64,000 bases of DNA from Psychroserpens sp. Hel_I_66 (GCF_000799465.1 NZ_JUGU01000001.1:2624501-2688500); one strand, 5' to 3'. Counted from the stretch's first letter, positions 43,195-53,054 are shown. The notes: generated by a model not told the origin, from the sequence alone. Program-made: numbers and translations.

Positions 43195-45972
43195 ATGAAA
43201 AGAAAATTATTAGTATTTACCTCTCTATTGGCTTTGTTGCTGATTTTTGGTTTAGTTTTTAAAACTAGTTCACAAAAAGACGACACAGAAGCTCTAAGAG
43301 AAAAACACACATCTTTTTTAGAGAATAGTCCTTTTAAAGAGACCCAAAAATTATCAAGAAAAGAAAGAAAGGCAATGGGCTTACCTCCAAATGCTTATAA
43401 TGAGCAATTATGGGAGCTAACCATGAATCCTGCACTAGGAAGACCAACTCCCGAAGTGGCATTAGCTATTCAAGAGGAATTAAAAGCAGAAAGAGAAGCC
43501 TTAAGAGGTGTTGGCGGTGATAATTCTAATCCGTGGATAGATAGAGGACCAAATAATCAAGGTGGTAGAACAAGAGGTCTTATGTTTGACCCTAACGATA
43601 TAAACAATGCGAATCCAGCAGATGATTATACAAGAGTATTTGCAGGAGGTGTATCTGGTGGATTGTGGGTGAATGACGATATCACTGATCCAGATTCTTC
43701 ATGGACTTTGGTATCTGGGATTCAAGAAAATATTTCTGTAACAGTTATAGTTTCAGATCCAAATGATAGTAATAAGTTTTATGTTGGTTCTGGAGAACCA
43801 TATATAGGAGCAGATGGTGCTGCTGTAGGTAGAGGTGTTTACAGATCGTTAGATGGTGGTTTGACTTGGGAGAATGTATTTGGAGGATTTACTGGAGTTA
43901 GCAATAGCGGACAGGATATCGATGGTATATTTTACGTCAGTGATATCATTGCAAGAGATAATGGTGGTGTTACAGAGCTGTACGCAGCTTTCCCTAGTGG
44001 TCGATTTGTGGAAGCTTCAGCTCCAAATAATTTTTTAGGAGGAAATAGTAGAGGTCTTTATAAATCTGTTGATGACGGAGAAACATGGACTCGCTTTGAT
44101 ATTCAATTTACCAACGGAACATATAAAAACCCAAATGATATTGAACTGGATGTCAATAATAATATTTGGTTAACAACCACCTCTAATGAATTGGGACAAG
44201 GTGGAGGAGATATTTGGAGATCGACAGATGGCAATTCATTTAGTTTTGTTAGAGGATTTGGCGCATCAGACAGAACAGAATTAGAACCACACCCGACTAA
44301 TCCTAATATATTTTGGCTTGTATGCAATATTAATGGACAAGCTGATATTTTTATGACTACAGATGCTTTTGCTACTGATGAAAATGTTTCAGTAGTAAAC
44401 GAGCCAAATGATGTTGATGCAGGAATCCCTGCAACAGATTACACTAGAGGTCAAGCATTTTACGATTTGCCTGTAGAAGCAGATATAAATGGCAACCTTT
44501 ATGTAGGAGGTATTGATTTATTCAGGTCTACTAACTCTGGTAATACATGGACACAAGTTTCTAAATGGTCCAATAATAATAATTTAAATAATCTAGATGT
44601 ACCGTTAGTACATGCAGATCAACATGCTATTGTATTTAGACCAGGAACAAATGGTGCAGAAGCTATTTTAGGTAATGACGGTGGTGTTTATTATACAGCA
44701 GATATAGCGAATGCAGTTGGCAACCCTGATGCAATCCAAAGTAGAAATAAAGATTATAATACTATTCAATTTTATAATGGTTCGATTGATCAGTCAACTC
44801 CAAACACCAATATAGCTGGAGGAACACAGGACAATGGCACTCAGTTTGCTCTTAACGCTAATCCTGGTGCTAATGGATTTTTTGACGCCTTAGGAGGCGA
44901 TGGTGGTTATACAGAGTTTGGTGAAGATGGAAATTATATCATTACTAATTATCCGGGAAACAGTGCTTTTTTTATTAGTTTGCCAAGTTTTACGAATTTC
45001 ACGAATATTTCAACATTTGGAGGAGGTAATTTTATTAATGAAGCTGTGCTAGATAAAAATTTAGATATACTATATACAAATGCAACAAGTAATGCCAATG
45101 GGATTGCTATTGAACGTATTTCAAACTTTTTACCAGGTGGCCCAGCAACAGATAATGATTTATTGACATCGGGACAATTTAATAGCATTCCAAGCACATT
45201 AAAAGTCTCTCCTTTCTCAACATCATCAACAACGTTATTTGTTGGTTTAAGAAGTGGTCGGTTACTACGTGGCTCATTAGCTAATATAACCAATCCTTTT
45301 TTTGTGAATATAACTGGTCCAGGATTTGTTGGAAGTATTTCAGATATTGAGTTTGGCCAAAGTCAACAAGAGATTTTTGTTACCATGTACAATTATGGTG
45401 TTCAAAGTATTTGGTCAACAAGTGATGGAGGTGCAACTTGGACAGGAATTGAAGGTAATTTACCTGATCTTCCAGTGAGATGTATTCTTCAAAATCCATT
45501 AATTCCTGAGGAATTAATTATTGGTACTGAGTTTGGAGTATGGGCTACACCAGATTATACTGTTGCGAATCCTGTGTGGATTCAAGCCTTTAATGGGATG
45601 AGTGACGTTACAGTTACAGATCTAGACCTGAAGTCCTCAGATAACACTATTTTAGCATCAACATTTGGTCGTGGATTTTTCACCAGCCAATTCACAAGTC
45701 AACCACTTAGCGTCTTAGAAAGCGAATATAATGCTAACGTTGTCACTCTTTTTCCAACAATCTCCAATGGTGAAGTTACCATTAAATCTGAAAGAGATTT
45801 AGGTGATGCAAACATTAGTATTTTCAATATTAGCGGACAAAAAGTATTTAATACAACGTCTTATTTATCTGCTTCAAATACAGATTTAAATCTAAATTTG
45901 AATTCCGGAATTTACTTTGTTAATATTACTGTTGGTAATTTTTCAGAAACTAAAAAAATTATCATTAAATAA
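43195..45972 (+). CDS. T9SS-secreted beta-propeller (BNR/sialidase-like repeat) protein
   Basis: 925 residues. Signal peptide (about 1-27), then several Asp-box-type repeats (YRSLDGGLTWENVF, YKSVDDGETWTRFD, FRSTNSGNTWTQVS, WSTSDGGATWTGIE) that build a multi-blade beta-propeller, and a C-terminal type IX sorting domain (about 845-925, LFPTISNGEVTIKS...SGIYFVNITVGN...KKIIIK). It should be exported through the T9SS and attached to the surface or released. Enzyme activity such as sialidase is not shown by the motif alone. It lies 17 bp after dgt, so they may share a transcript although their functions are unrelated. Confidence 0.88.
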   Translation: MKRKLLVFTSLLALLLIFGLVFKTSSQKDDTEALREKHTSFLENSPFKETQKLSRKERKAMGLPPNAYNEQLWELTMNPALGRPTPEVALAIQEELKAEREALRGVGGDNSNPWIDRGPNNQGGRTRGLMFDPNDINNANPADDYTRVFAGGVSGGLWVNDDITDPDSSWTLVSGIQENISVTVIVSDPNDSNKFYVGSGEPYIGADGAAVGRGVYRSLDGGLTWENVFGGFTGVSNSGQDIDGIFYVSDIIARDNGGVTELYAAFPSGRFVEASAPNNFLGGNSRGLYKSVDDGETWTRFDIQFTNGTYKNPNDIELDVNNNIWLTTTSNELGQGGGDIWRSTDGNSFSFVRGFGASDRTELEPHPTNPNIFWLVCNINGQADIFMTTDAFATDENVSVVNEPNDVDAGIPATDYTRGQAFYDLPVEADINGNLYVGGIDLFRSTNSGNTWTQVSKWSNNNNLNNLDVPLVHADQHAIVFRPGTNGAEAILGNDGGVYYTADIANAVGNPDAIQSRNKDYNTIQFYNGSIDQSTPNTNIAGGTQDNGTQFALNANPGANGFFDALGGDGGYTEFGEDGNYIITNYPGNSAFFISLPSFTNFTNISTFGGGNFINEAVLDKNLDILYTNATSNANGIAIERISNFLPGGPATDNDLLTSGQFNSIPSTLKVSPFSTSSTTLFVGLRSGRLLRGSLANITNPFFVNITGPGFVGSISDIEFGQSQQEIFVTMYNYGVQSIWSTSDGGATWTGIEGNLPDLPVRCILQNPLIPEELIIGTEFGVWATPDYTVANPVWIQAFNGMSDVTVTDLDLKSSDNTILASTFGRGFFTSQFTSQPLSVLESEYNANVVTLFPTISNGEVTIKSERDLGDANISIFNISGQKVFNTTSYLSASNTDLNLNLNSGIYFVNITVGNFSETKKIIIK

Positions 45973-45992
45973 ACAAGATATTGAACATAATT

Positions 45993-46020
45993 AAAAGGGA
46001 ACTGTAATAGTTCCCTTTTT
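45993..46020 (+). terminator. Terminator of the T9SS protein gene
   Basis: Stem AAAAGGGAAC/GTTCCCTTTT with 7-nt loop and T-run, 21 bp after the stop codon. Confidence 0.85.
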
Positions 46021-46046
46021 TAATTCAATGCATTTCATCGAATAAA

Positions 46047-46077
46047 TTTGTGTTTTACCGATAAATACATATATTTG
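46047..46077 (+). promoter_or_regulatory. Promoter of the 55-aa membrane protein gene
   Basis: TTTG (46047-46050), 19-bp spacer, TATATTTG (46070-46077): a full match to the Bacteroidota promoter form, 29 bp before ATG 46107. Confidence 0.65.
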
Positions 46078-46106
46078 TTTAACCATAATCTTAAACACCT
46101 ACAACT

Positions 46107-46274
46107 ATGAGAAAGAATATTTTAGGAGCTGCAGTCATATTTTTCGTAACAATAGCATTCCTATTAGTGCTTAAAGATATTACGAGTAATGGCAATCATG
46201 AACCTGTACAGAATAATGTAGTTGTAGAGGATTCAAATGAAGATACTAATATTGCGACATTAGATGAACAATAG
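46107..46274 (+). CDS. 55-aa single-pass membrane protein
   Basis: ATG 46107 to TAG 46272-46274. Residues about 5-22 are hydrophobic (ILGAAVIFFVTIAFLLVL) after MRKN, and the rest is polar and acidic (VVVEDSNEDTN), so the tail is probably periplasmic. A well-formed promoter lies 29 bp upstream and a terminator separates it from the gene before, which supports a real gene. Its last 29 bp overlap the 3' end of the converging dxs gene. No family is recognised. Confidence 0.6.
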   Translation: MRKNILGAAVIFFVTIAFLLVLKDITSNGNHEPVQNNVVVEDSNEDTNIATLDEQ

Positions 46275-48033
46275 TAGCATTAAATAAAATACTTAAACTT
46301 TCAGCATCAATCTTCAAAGATTGATGTTGTTGTTTTACAGAGGCGTGTTCAATGAAATTATCACTTACACCTAATACTTTTACCGGAATATTATAGTTTT
46401 TCGCAGAAGCAAATTCTAAAATAGCACTTCCAAAACCTCCGGTAACTACTCCATCTTCAATAGATATAACAGTTTTATAAAATTTAAAAATTTCATCCAA
46501 CAAATCTTTATCCAAAGGTTTTACAAAACGCATATCATAATGGGAAATAGCCTCAGCATAATTAACTTCACTAATAGCTTCTTCTACATTTGAAGCCATA
46601 ACTCCAAAGCTTAAAACAGCAATAAGATTTCCTTTTTTTAATTGAATCCCTTTTCCAATTTTTAATTCTGAAAATGGCACTCTCCAATCAATAATAGATC
46701 CTCGACCTCTAGGATAACGAATCGCAATGGGATGTTTTAAACCCAATTGCGCTGTATACATAATATTACGCAACTCAACTTCATTTCTTGGCGCACAAAT
46801 AATCATATTTGGAATACATCTTAAATACGCTATATCAAATACACCATGATGCGTTGCACCATCTTCTCCTACCAATCCAGCACGATCCAAACAGAAAATC
46901 ACAGGAAGATTCTGAAGCGCAACATCATGAATAACTTGATCATAAGCACGCTGCAAAAATGTAGAATAAATATTACAAAACACTATCAATCCTTGGGTTG
47001 CCATACCCGCAGCCAAAGTAACTGCGTGTTGCTCTGCAATCCCGACATCAAAGGCGCGATCTGGTATTTGGGCCATCATAAATTTTAAGGAACTTCCCGT
47101 AGGCATCGCAGGTGTAATCCCCACAATATTTTTATTTAAGTTAGCAAGCTCAACAATAGTATGGCCAAATACATCTTGAAACTTTGGTGCTTCCACTATT
47201 TTTTTCTTCGGAAAAACATCTCCTGTAACAGAATCAAATTTACCAGGAGCATGATAGGTTACTTGGTCATCCTCAGCTTGCTTTAATCCTTTTCCTTTGG
47301 TTGTTATAACGTGCAGAAACTTGGGCCCCTTAACTGTTTTTAAACGCTCCAGTTCTAAAATCAATGCTTTGAAATCATGTCCATCAATAGGACCGGAATA
47401 ATCAAAATTCAACGCCTCAAAAATATTATCCTGCTTTTCTTTTCCTTTTTTAACATTGGTCAAATATTGCTTTAAAGCACCAACACTTGGATCAATACCA
47501 ATAGCATTGTCATTTAAGATGACCAATAAATTTGCAGTGGTAACTCCAGCGTGATTTAATCCTTCAAAAGCCATTCCGCTGGCAATAGACGCATCACCAA
47601 TTACTGCAATATGCTGTTTATCTTCTCCTTTTAATTGAGATGCAATTGCCATTCCCAAAGCTGCAGAAATTGAAGTCGAAGAATGCCCAACACCAAAAGT
47701 GTCATACTCACTTTCTTCACGATTTGGAAATCCACTTAAGCCTCCTTGTTGGCGATTAGTATGAAAAATATTCTTTCTGCCAGTTAAGATCTTATGTCCA
47801 TAAGCTTGATGGCCAACATCCCAAATGAGTTGGTCATTTGGTGTATCAAAAACATAATGCAAAGCTAAAGTTAATTCCACCACACCTAGACTAGCACCAA
47901 GATGACCTTCTTTAGTGGCGACAATATCAATGATGAACTCACGCAACTCTTTAGCGAGTTGTGGAAGCTCATCTTGATTTAATTGTCTTAAATCTTTTGG
48001 GAAGTTAATATGTTCTAAAAGAGACGACGTCAT
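46246..48033 (-). CDS. dxs: 1-deoxy-D-xylulose-5-phosphate synthase
   Basis: 595 residues. The thiamine-diphosphate site shows in WDVGHQAYGHKILTGR and VIGDASIASGMAFEGLNHAG; the pyrimidine domain has DVGIAEQHAVTLAAGMA and the C-domain VISIEDGVVTGGFGSA. It joins pyruvate and glyceraldehyde 3-phosphate, the first step of the non-mevalonate isoprenoid pathway. The length is close to the family norm. The gene stands alone on the minus strand, divergent from tadA; its stop overlaps the small plus-strand gene at 46107-46274. Confidence 0.93.
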   Translation of the reverse strand: MTSSLLEHINFPKDLRQLNQDELPQLAKELREFIIDIVATKEGHLGASLGVVELTLALHYVFDTPNDQLIWDVGHQAYGHKILTGRKNIFHTNRQQGGLSGFPNREESEYDTFGVGHSSTSISAALGMAIASQLKGEDKQHIAVIGDASIASGMAFEGLNHAGVTTANLLVILNDNAIGIDPSVGALKQYLTNVKKGKEKQDNIFEALNFDYSGPIDGHDFKALILELERLKTVKGPKFLHVITTKGKGLKQAEDDQVTYHAPGKFDSVTGDVFPKKKIVEAPKFQDVFGHTIVELANLNKNIVGITPAMPTGSSLKFMMAQIPDRAFDVGIAEQHAVTLAAGMATQGLIVFCNIYSTFLQRAYDQVIHDVALQNLPVIFCLDRAGLVGEDGATHHGVFDIAYLRCIPNMIICAPRNEVELRNIMYTAQLGLKHPIAIRYPRGRGSIIDWRVPFSELKIGKGIQLKKGNLIAVLSFGVMASNVEEAISEVNYAEAISHYDMRFVKPLDKDLLDEIFKFYKTVISIEDGVVTGGFGSAILEFASAKNYNIPVKVLGVSDNFIEHASVKQQHQSLKIDAESLSILFNATIVHLMSQY

Positions 48034-48103
48034 TTAACAAAATTACGACAATTGATATTGATTCATACAGCAATAATTATATGATTTTTTTACATTTACA
48101 TTT

Positions 48104-48553
48104 ATGAAAAACCCTTTTGACGATACCTATTTCATGAAAAAAGCCATGCAAGAGGCAGAAGAAGCTTTTGAAAAAGGTGAAATTCCCGTAGGTGCAGTTA
48201 TTGTTATTAATGACAGGATTATAGCAAGAGCACACAACCTCACAGAGCTTTTAAACGATGTCACTGCACATGCCGAAATGCAAGCCATCACAGCAGCAGC
48301 AAATTTTTTAGGAGGTAAATATTTAGTTAATTGTACATTATATGTCACTTTAGAGCCTTGCCAAATGTGTGCTGGTGCTTTATACTGGAGTCAGATTTCT
48401 AGGATAGTCTATGGAGCAAGAGATGAAGAACGTGGTTGTATTGCCTTAGACGCAAAACTGCATCCAAAAACTAAAATGGTTGGAGGCATTATGGCTGATG
48501 AAGTTTCGGCTTTATTGAAACGTTTTTTTATTGAAAAACGAAATTTGAATTAA
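48104..48553 (+). CDS. tadA: tRNA-specific adenosine deaminase family protein
   Basis: 149 residues. Deaminase motifs His56-Ala-Glu58 and Pro85-Cys86-x-x-Cys89 are intact, with the TadA-like signature IPVGAVIV and ARAHNLTE. TadA converts adenosine-34 to inosine in tRNA-Arg, which is essential in most bacteria; some relatives are guanine deaminases, but the short length and residues here favour TadA. The gene is divergent from dxs and followed by a G+C-rich repeat. Confidence 0.85.
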   Translation: MKNPFDDTYFMKKAMQEAEEAFEKGEIPVGAVIVINDRIIARAHNLTELLNDVTAHAEMQAITAAANFLGGKYLVNCTLYVTLEPCQMCAGALYWSQISRIVYGARDEERGCIALDAKLHPKTKMVGGIMADEVSALLKRFFIEKRNLN

Positions 48554-48563
48554 GACCAAGCTC

Positions 48564-48655
48564 GCGTTAAGGATGGAGGCTTTGTTGGAGCTCCTCGCAG
48601 AGAGCGACTGCCGAGAGCCTGACTCTACGAAGCTTTGAACGAAGGAGAGTAACGC
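48564..48655. repeat. G+C-rich structured intergenic element
   Basis: About 92 bp bounded by GCGTTA (48564-48569) and TAACGC (48650-48655), with inner GGAGCTCC and a GCAG...CTGC stem. Its base composition is well above the surroundings. It lies between tadA and the terminator of the csp gene and encodes no open frame. I recall similar sequences in other Flavobacteriaceae, so it may be a dispersed repeat. Confidence 0.5.
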
Positions 48656-48668
48656 CCAAAAAATAAAC

Positions 48669-48697
48669 AAAAAAAACGCCTAACTCTCGTTAGACGT
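48669..48697 (-). terminator. Terminator of the cold-shock gene
   Basis: On the minus strand a 10-bp stem AACGTCTAAC with complement (one wobble), 4-nt loop, then eight T. It lies 26 bp past the csp stop codon. Confidence 0.75.
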
Positions 48698-48722
48698 TGA
48701 AACTGTAATAAAGTATATCTAC

Positions 48723-48914
48723 TTAAAGAACTTGCACATTTGCAGCTACTAGTCCTTTTCTTCCTTCTTCTTCGTTGTACTCTACACTATCGCCTTCACG
48801 TAATTCAACACCGTTAAGGTTTGATACGTGTACGAAAATGTCTTTTCCTGTTTCATCGTTGGTAATGAATCCAAATCCTTTTGAATCATTAAAAAATTTA
48901 ACTGTTCCAGTCAT
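48723..48914 (-). CDS. Cold-shock family RNA-binding protein
   Basis: 63 residues, the size of a single cold-shock domain. RNP1 is KGFGFITN and RNP2 [23 protein letters not shown] is the family's usual start. It binds single-stranded RNA or DNA and melts RNA secondary structure. It has its own promoter (-7 box at 48942-48949) and terminator, so it is monocistronic. Which member of the Csp family it is, cold-induced or constitutive, cannot be told from sequence. Confidence 0.92.
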   Translation of the reverse strand: MTGTVKFFNDSKGFGFITNDETGKDIFVHVSNLNGVELREGDSVEYNEEEGRKGLVAANVQVL

Positions 48915-48941
48915 GGTAAAAAATATATATTAATTAAGACG

Positions 48942-48949
48942 CAAAGGTA
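48942..48949 (-). promoter_or_regulatory. -7 promoter box of the cold-shock gene
   Basis: TACCTTTG on the minus strand, a full match to TAnnTTTG, 28 bp before the start codon. No clear -33 box at the usual distance. Confidence 0.55.
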
Positions 48950-49084
48950 TAATTTTAAATGATTCGGTATGTTAATAAATTGTATTTTTTCTTCTGAAAC
49001 TCTAAAATTAGGCTCTAAAACACTTAAATTCTTATACTCATAATGACTAATTGAGCGTGAAAATTCAAACCCATTTTAACTCAA

Positions 49085-49321
49085 TCAATACTTTCCTTTT
49101 TTCTGATTTTCTCTCATTTTATCAAGATTTTCTTGAGAAAGCATATAATCCTTAAGATTTTTATCTTTCCAACGGTGATATATAAACAAAGGAAAAACCA
49201 CAAAAAACAAACCTAATACTCCAAAGCCAATTAGCTTTTGAGAATAGTCTACCTCAAAAAGAAAACCACATAAAACACTTCCAAAAGAAGCTATTAAAGC
49301 AATAATGATAATGTATTTCAT
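49085..49321 (-). CDS. Small membrane protein downstream of the ClC gene
   Basis: 78 residues with two hydrophobic segments (about 3-20 and 30-50) and a charged C-terminus (MLSQENLDKMRENQKKGKY) likely in the cytoplasm. It follows the ClC gene after 10 bp and so is in the same operon. No family is recognised. Confidence 0.6.
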   Translation of the reverse strand: MKYIIIIALIASFGSVLCGFLFEVDYSQKLIGFGVLGLFFVVFPLFIYHRWKDKNLKDYMLSQENLDKMRENQKKGKY

Positions 49322-49331
49322 TTTAAATGAA

Positions 49332-51113
49332 TTAAGATGATGTAAAATTAATTAGTTCACGACGATAAGCAGTGAGCAACTTAGATTTAGAAACGAAACC
49401 ATAATAACTTCCTTTCTTTATTACCGGAAGATTCCAAGCTCCACTATCTTGAAATCTACGCATAACATCTTTCATTGAATCACTTTCATAGTAGATATAA
49501 TCTGGCGGATTGTGCATAAAGGTTTCTACAGATGTGGTTTCGTATAATGACTGGTCAAACATAACCGTTCGTATGTCATCCAATAAAATAATACCAACCA
49601 AATATCCATTGTAATCTACAACCGGAAATAAATTTCTGCTCGATTTGGCTACACCTTTATGTAACATTTCACCAAGAGACATTTCGGGATTTAAAATTGT
49701 GAAGTCCTTTTCAATAACGCTATCAAGTTTCATTAACGTCAATACAGATTGATCTTTATCATGCGTCAATAGCGCTCCTTTTTCAGCAAGTTCTTTGGTG
49801 TAAATGGTATGCTCTATTGTGCTTTTCTTGATTATAAATGACATAGAAACCGTAATCATCAATGGGACGAACAATTGGTAACCACCCGTAATTTCAGCAA
49901 TTAAAAAAATAGCGGTTAATGGTGCATGCAACACACCCGCAATTAATCCTGCCATACCGAGGAGTGTAAAATTAGTTTCAGAAACCTGAAAACCCAAACC
50001 TATATTGTTGATGATTTTTGCAACAACATTGCCCAGTGCACTTCCCATGACCATGGTTGGGATAATGATTCCTCCTGCTCCTCCTGCAGCAAAGGTAGTG
50101 GTCATCGCAATGGCTTTAAAAATAGTGATCCCAAACAATAAAGCTATCACAACCCAAATATTATCGAGATAATCATCAAAAGGCGTTTTACCCAAAGCAT
50201 GCAAGTGATTGCCATCGAGTAAATCATTTATAAATCCAAAACCTTCACCATATAATGGCGGAATGAAATACAACATCACACCAATGGCCAAGCCACCAAC
50301 CAATAATTTTTGTCCGCTAGTTTTAAAACGTTCAAAAAACTTATATACCGCAAAATAAATTTTAGAGAAATAGATCGATGCTATTCCTGTACCTATTCCC
50401 AAAACGATGAAAAAAAGTGTGTCTTGTAATACAAAAGGTGTTGCGATATTGTAATTAAAAAGCACTCCATTTCCGACGAAAAAATAAGATGTCAACACTG
50501 AAGATACCGAAGCAATTAATAATGGCAACAACGAAGCAAAGGTTAAGTCTAAACTAAAAACCTCAACGGCAAAAATAATCGCAGCAATTGGTGATTGAAA
50601 AATAGAAGCAATTGCACCTGCTGCTGCACAACCAATGAGCAACGTTCTTGTTTTTCTATCCACATGAAATAACTGACCAACATAGGAGCTCACTGCAGAA
50701 GCAGAAGCAATAGCTGGACCAAGCAACCCAACCGAACCACCAAAACCAGCAGTTAAAGGCGCTGTAATTAAAGGTAAATAAATTTTGCTTCGTTTGACTA
50801 AACCATTCTTTTTTGACAACGAAAATAGAATACTTGGGATGGCGTGTTCAATCTTTTTTTTAGATATGTATTTTACAAATAAATAAACCAGCCAAAGACC
50901 AATAGTTGGTAAAATGAAATAGATGCTATTTGCTGAAACTATGACGAGGTGCTCCAATATCCATTGAATTCCGTAAGTAATATTCTTTATAGTTACAGAT
51001 ACCAATCCAGATAATAAACCAATAAGCATCGCCAATAAAAAAACAAAGTTTTTTTGCGAAATATATCTCTGTCGCAAAAGGAGTAAACGCTTTGTTATGG
51101 GTTTGATTAGCAT
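49332..51113 (-). CDS. ClC-family chloride channel/transporter with two CBS domains
   Basis: 593 residues. The membrane core (about 20-440) contains the selectivity signatures GGSVGLLGP (about 125-133) and GIIIPTMVMGSALG; the C-terminal part has two CBS domains (about 455-575) that usually bind adenine nucleotides. In most relatives the loop reads GLEGP or GREGP, where the glutamate gates chloride and couples protons; here residue 131 is leucine. This predicts passive chloride conduction instead of 2Cl-/H+ exchange. The gene starts 45 bp after the aspS stop, behind the aspS terminator, and a small membrane protein gene follows. Confidence 0.87.
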   Translation of the reverse strand: MLIKPITKRLLLLRQRYISQKNFVFLLAMLIGLLSGLVSVTIKNITYGIQWILEHLVIVSANSIYFILPTIGLWLVYLFVKYISKKKIEHAIPSILFSLSKKNGLVKRSKIYLPLITAPLTAGFGGSVGLLGPAIASASAVSSYVGQLFHVDRKTRTLLIGCAAAGAIASIFQSPIAAIIFAVEVFSLDLTFASLLPLLIASVSSVLTSYFFVGNGVLFNYNIATPFVLQDTLFFIVLGIGTGIASIYFSKIYFAVYKFFERFKTSGQKLLVGGLAIGVMLYFIPPLYGEGFGFINDLLDGNHLHALGKTPFDDYLDNIWVVIALLFGITIFKAIAMTTTFAAGGAGGIIIPTMVMGSALGNVVAKIINNIGLGFQVSETNFTLLGMAGLIAGVLHAPLTAIFLIAEITGGYQLFVPLMITVSMSFIIKKSTIEHTIYTKELAEKGALLTHDKDQSVLTLMKLDSVIEKDFTILNPEMSLGEMLHKGVAKSSRNLFPVVDYNGYLVGIILLDDIRTVMFDQSLYETTSVETFMHNPPDYIYYESDSMKDVMRRFQDSGAWNLPVIKKGSYYGFVSKSKLLTAYRRELINFTSS

Positions 51114-51130
51114 AGATTAAATCTACTAAA

Positions 51131-51153
51131 AAATCCTGCATGAAGCAGGATTT
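51131..51153 (-). terminator. Terminator of aspS
   Basis: A 9-bp perfect stem AAATCCTGC/GCAGGATTT with a 5-nt loop, followed on the minus strand by TTTTTAG. Confidence 0.7.
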
Positions 51154-51158
51154 AATAT

Positions 51159-52913
51159 TTATGATTTTAAGTTGAGTTTCAAACTCAATTCTGTTAGTTG
51201 ATCATCATCAATTGGCGCAGGTGCATCGATCATGACATCACGACCATTATTGTTTTTTGGGAAGGCAATAAAATCACGAATGGTTTCTTGTCCGCCTAAA
51301 ATCGCAACGAGCCTATCCAATCCAAAAGCGAGTCCGCCATGAGGAGGCGCTCCATATTGAAATGCATCCATTAAAAATCCAAATTGTGCTTTTGCCTCTT
51401 CTGGTGTAAACCCTAAATAATCAAACATTAAGGCCTGCGTTTCTTTATCGTGTATACGAATAGAACCACCACCAATCTCGTTTCCGTTGAGGACCAAATC
51501 GTAAGCGTTTGCTTTTACATCTCCTGGATTTGTTTTTAATAACTCTAACTGTCCTGGTTTTGGAGAGGTAAATGGATGGTGCATCGCGTGGTAACGCTCT
51601 GTATCTTCATCCCATTCTAATAATGGGAAATCCATGACCCAAAGTGGTGCAAATGTTTTAGGATCTCTCAAACCTAAACGTGTTGCCAATTCCATACGCA
51701 AGGCACTTAGTTGTGCTCGTACCTTATTTTTTTCTCCGGAAAGTACGCAAATCAAATCACCAGGTTTTGCTCCAGTAACCTCTGCCCAATTTGCCAAATC
51801 CTCTTGATCGTAAAATTTATCTACGGAAGATTTAAAGCTTCCGTCATCGTTATACCTGCAATAGACCATGCCTAAAGCTCCAACTTGCGGACGCTTAACC
51901 CAATCTATTAATTGATCGATTTCTTTTCTAGTGTAACTGTTTCCGCCAGGAACTGCAATACCGACTACTAATTCCGCAGCATTAAATACTCCAAAATCTT
52001 TATGCTGTGCAACTTCGTTTAGTTCACCAAACTCCATCCCAAAACGAATGTCTGGTTTATCGTTTCCGTAGAGACGCATGGCATCGTCGTATAACATTCT
52101 TGGGAATTTCTCAACCTCAACTCCGTTCACTTCTTTTACTAAATGACGCGTCAAACCTTCAAAAGCATTTAAAATATCTTCTTGCTCGATAAATGCCATT
52201 TCGCAGTCAATCTGTGTGAATTCTGGTTGCCTATCTGCACGAAGATCTTCATCTCTAAAGCATTTTACAATTTGAAAATACTTATCCATACCTCCAACCA
52301 TCAATAGTTGCTTAAAAGTTTGAGGACTTTGTGGTAAGGCATAAAACTGACCAGCATTCATACGCGAAGGCACGACAAAATCTCGTGCGCCTTCTGGTGT
52401 TGACTTGATTAAATATGGTGTTTCTACTTCTATAAATCCTTCTTTAGATAAATAGTTTCTCACTGCTTGAGTGACTTTGTGTCTAAACATCAAACTATTT
52501 TTCACAGGGTTACGACGAATATCGAGGTAACGATATTTCATTCGTAATTCTTCACCACCATCGGTTTCATCTTCAATCGTAAAAGGTGGTAATTTGGATT
52601 CGTTGAGAATCGTTAATTCAGATACTAAAATCTCAATATCACCAGTTGGCATATTTGGATTTTTAGAGGCACGCTCAATGACTTTTCCCTTGACTTGGAT
52701 TACGAATTCGCGACCTAAATCCTCTGCACGCTCCATCATTTCTTTTGGTGTGCGCTCTTCATCAAAAACGAGTTGCGTCATCCCGTAGCGATCACGAAGA
52801 TCTACCCAAACGATAAACCCTTTGTTTCTAGATTTTTGAACCCAACCTGCAAGTGTGACTTCTTTATTGATATGTGATGCTCTTAACTCACCACAATTGT
52901 GACTTCTATACAT
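51159..52913 (-). CDS. aspS: Aspartate-tRNA ligase
   Basis: 584 residues. N-terminal OB-fold anticodon-binding domain (about 1-105, [24 protein letters not shown]), class II core with motif 2 [18 protein letters not shown] and motif 3 [14 protein letters not shown], and the bacterial GAD insertion (about 290-410). It loads aspartate onto its tRNA in the cytoplasm. The length is typical of the bacterial type. A -7 box at 52964-52971 and a short hairpin with T-run in the leader (52928-52955) precede the gene. Confidence 0.94.
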   Translation of the reverse strand: MYRSHNCGELRASHINKEVTLAGWVQKSRNKGFIVWVDLRDRYGMTQLVFDEERTPKEMMERAEDLGREFVIQVKGKVIERASKNPNMPTGDIEILVSELTILNESKLPPFTIEDETDGGEELRMKYRYLDIRRNPVKNSLMFRHKVTQAVRNYLSKEGFIEVETPYLIKSTPEGARDFVVPSRMNAGQFYALPQSPQTFKQLLMVGGMDKYFQIVKCFRDEDLRADRQPEFTQIDCEMAFIEQEDILNAFEGLTRHLVKEVNGVEVEKFPRMLYDDAMRLYGNDKPDIRFGMEFGELNEVAQHKDFGVFNAAELVVGIAVPGGNSYTRKEIDQLIDWVKRPQVGALGMVYCRYNDDGSFKSSVDKFYDQEDLANWAEVTGAKPGDLICVLSGEKNKVRAQLSALRMELATRLGLRDPKTFAPLWVMDFPLLEWDEDTERYHAMHHPFTSPKPGQLELLKTNPGDVKANAYDLVLNGNEIGGGSIRIHDKETQALMFDYLGFTPEEAKAQFGFLMDAFQYGAPPHGGLAFGLDRLVAILGGQETIRDFIAFPKNNNGRDVMIDAPAPIDDDQLTELSLKLNLKS

Positions 52914-52927
52914 AGTAAAAAAATTAG

Positions 52928-52955
52928 AACACCTTTAAAAAAATGCTTTGGTGTT
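52928..52955 (-). promoter_or_regulatory. Hairpin with T-run in the aspS leader
   Basis: On the minus strand AACACC (52950-52955) pairs with GGTGTT (52928-52933) and is followed by CTAATTTTTTTAC just before the start codon. It could be a weak attenuator. The stem is only 6 bp, so this is a tentative call. Confidence 0.3.
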
Positions 52956-52963
52956 TCAGGTTG

Positions 52964-52971
52964 CAAATTTA
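52964..52971 (-). promoter_or_regulatory. -7 promoter box of aspS
   Basis: TAAATTTG on the minus strand, a match to TAnnTTTG, 50 bp before the aspS start codon. Confidence 0.5.
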
Positions 52972-53023
52972 ATAAGTTAATGGGTTTAATTATATGAAAA
53001 GGTAAAATTTCTAATAATTAGAT

Positions 53024-53054
53024 AAAAAAGAAAAGCACAATAAATATTGTGCTT
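53024..53054 (-). terminator. Terminator of the LysM gene
   Basis: A 10-bp stem AAGCACAATA/TATTGTGCTT with a 2-nt loop region, followed on the minus strand by TTCTTTTTTATC. Confidence 0.7.
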
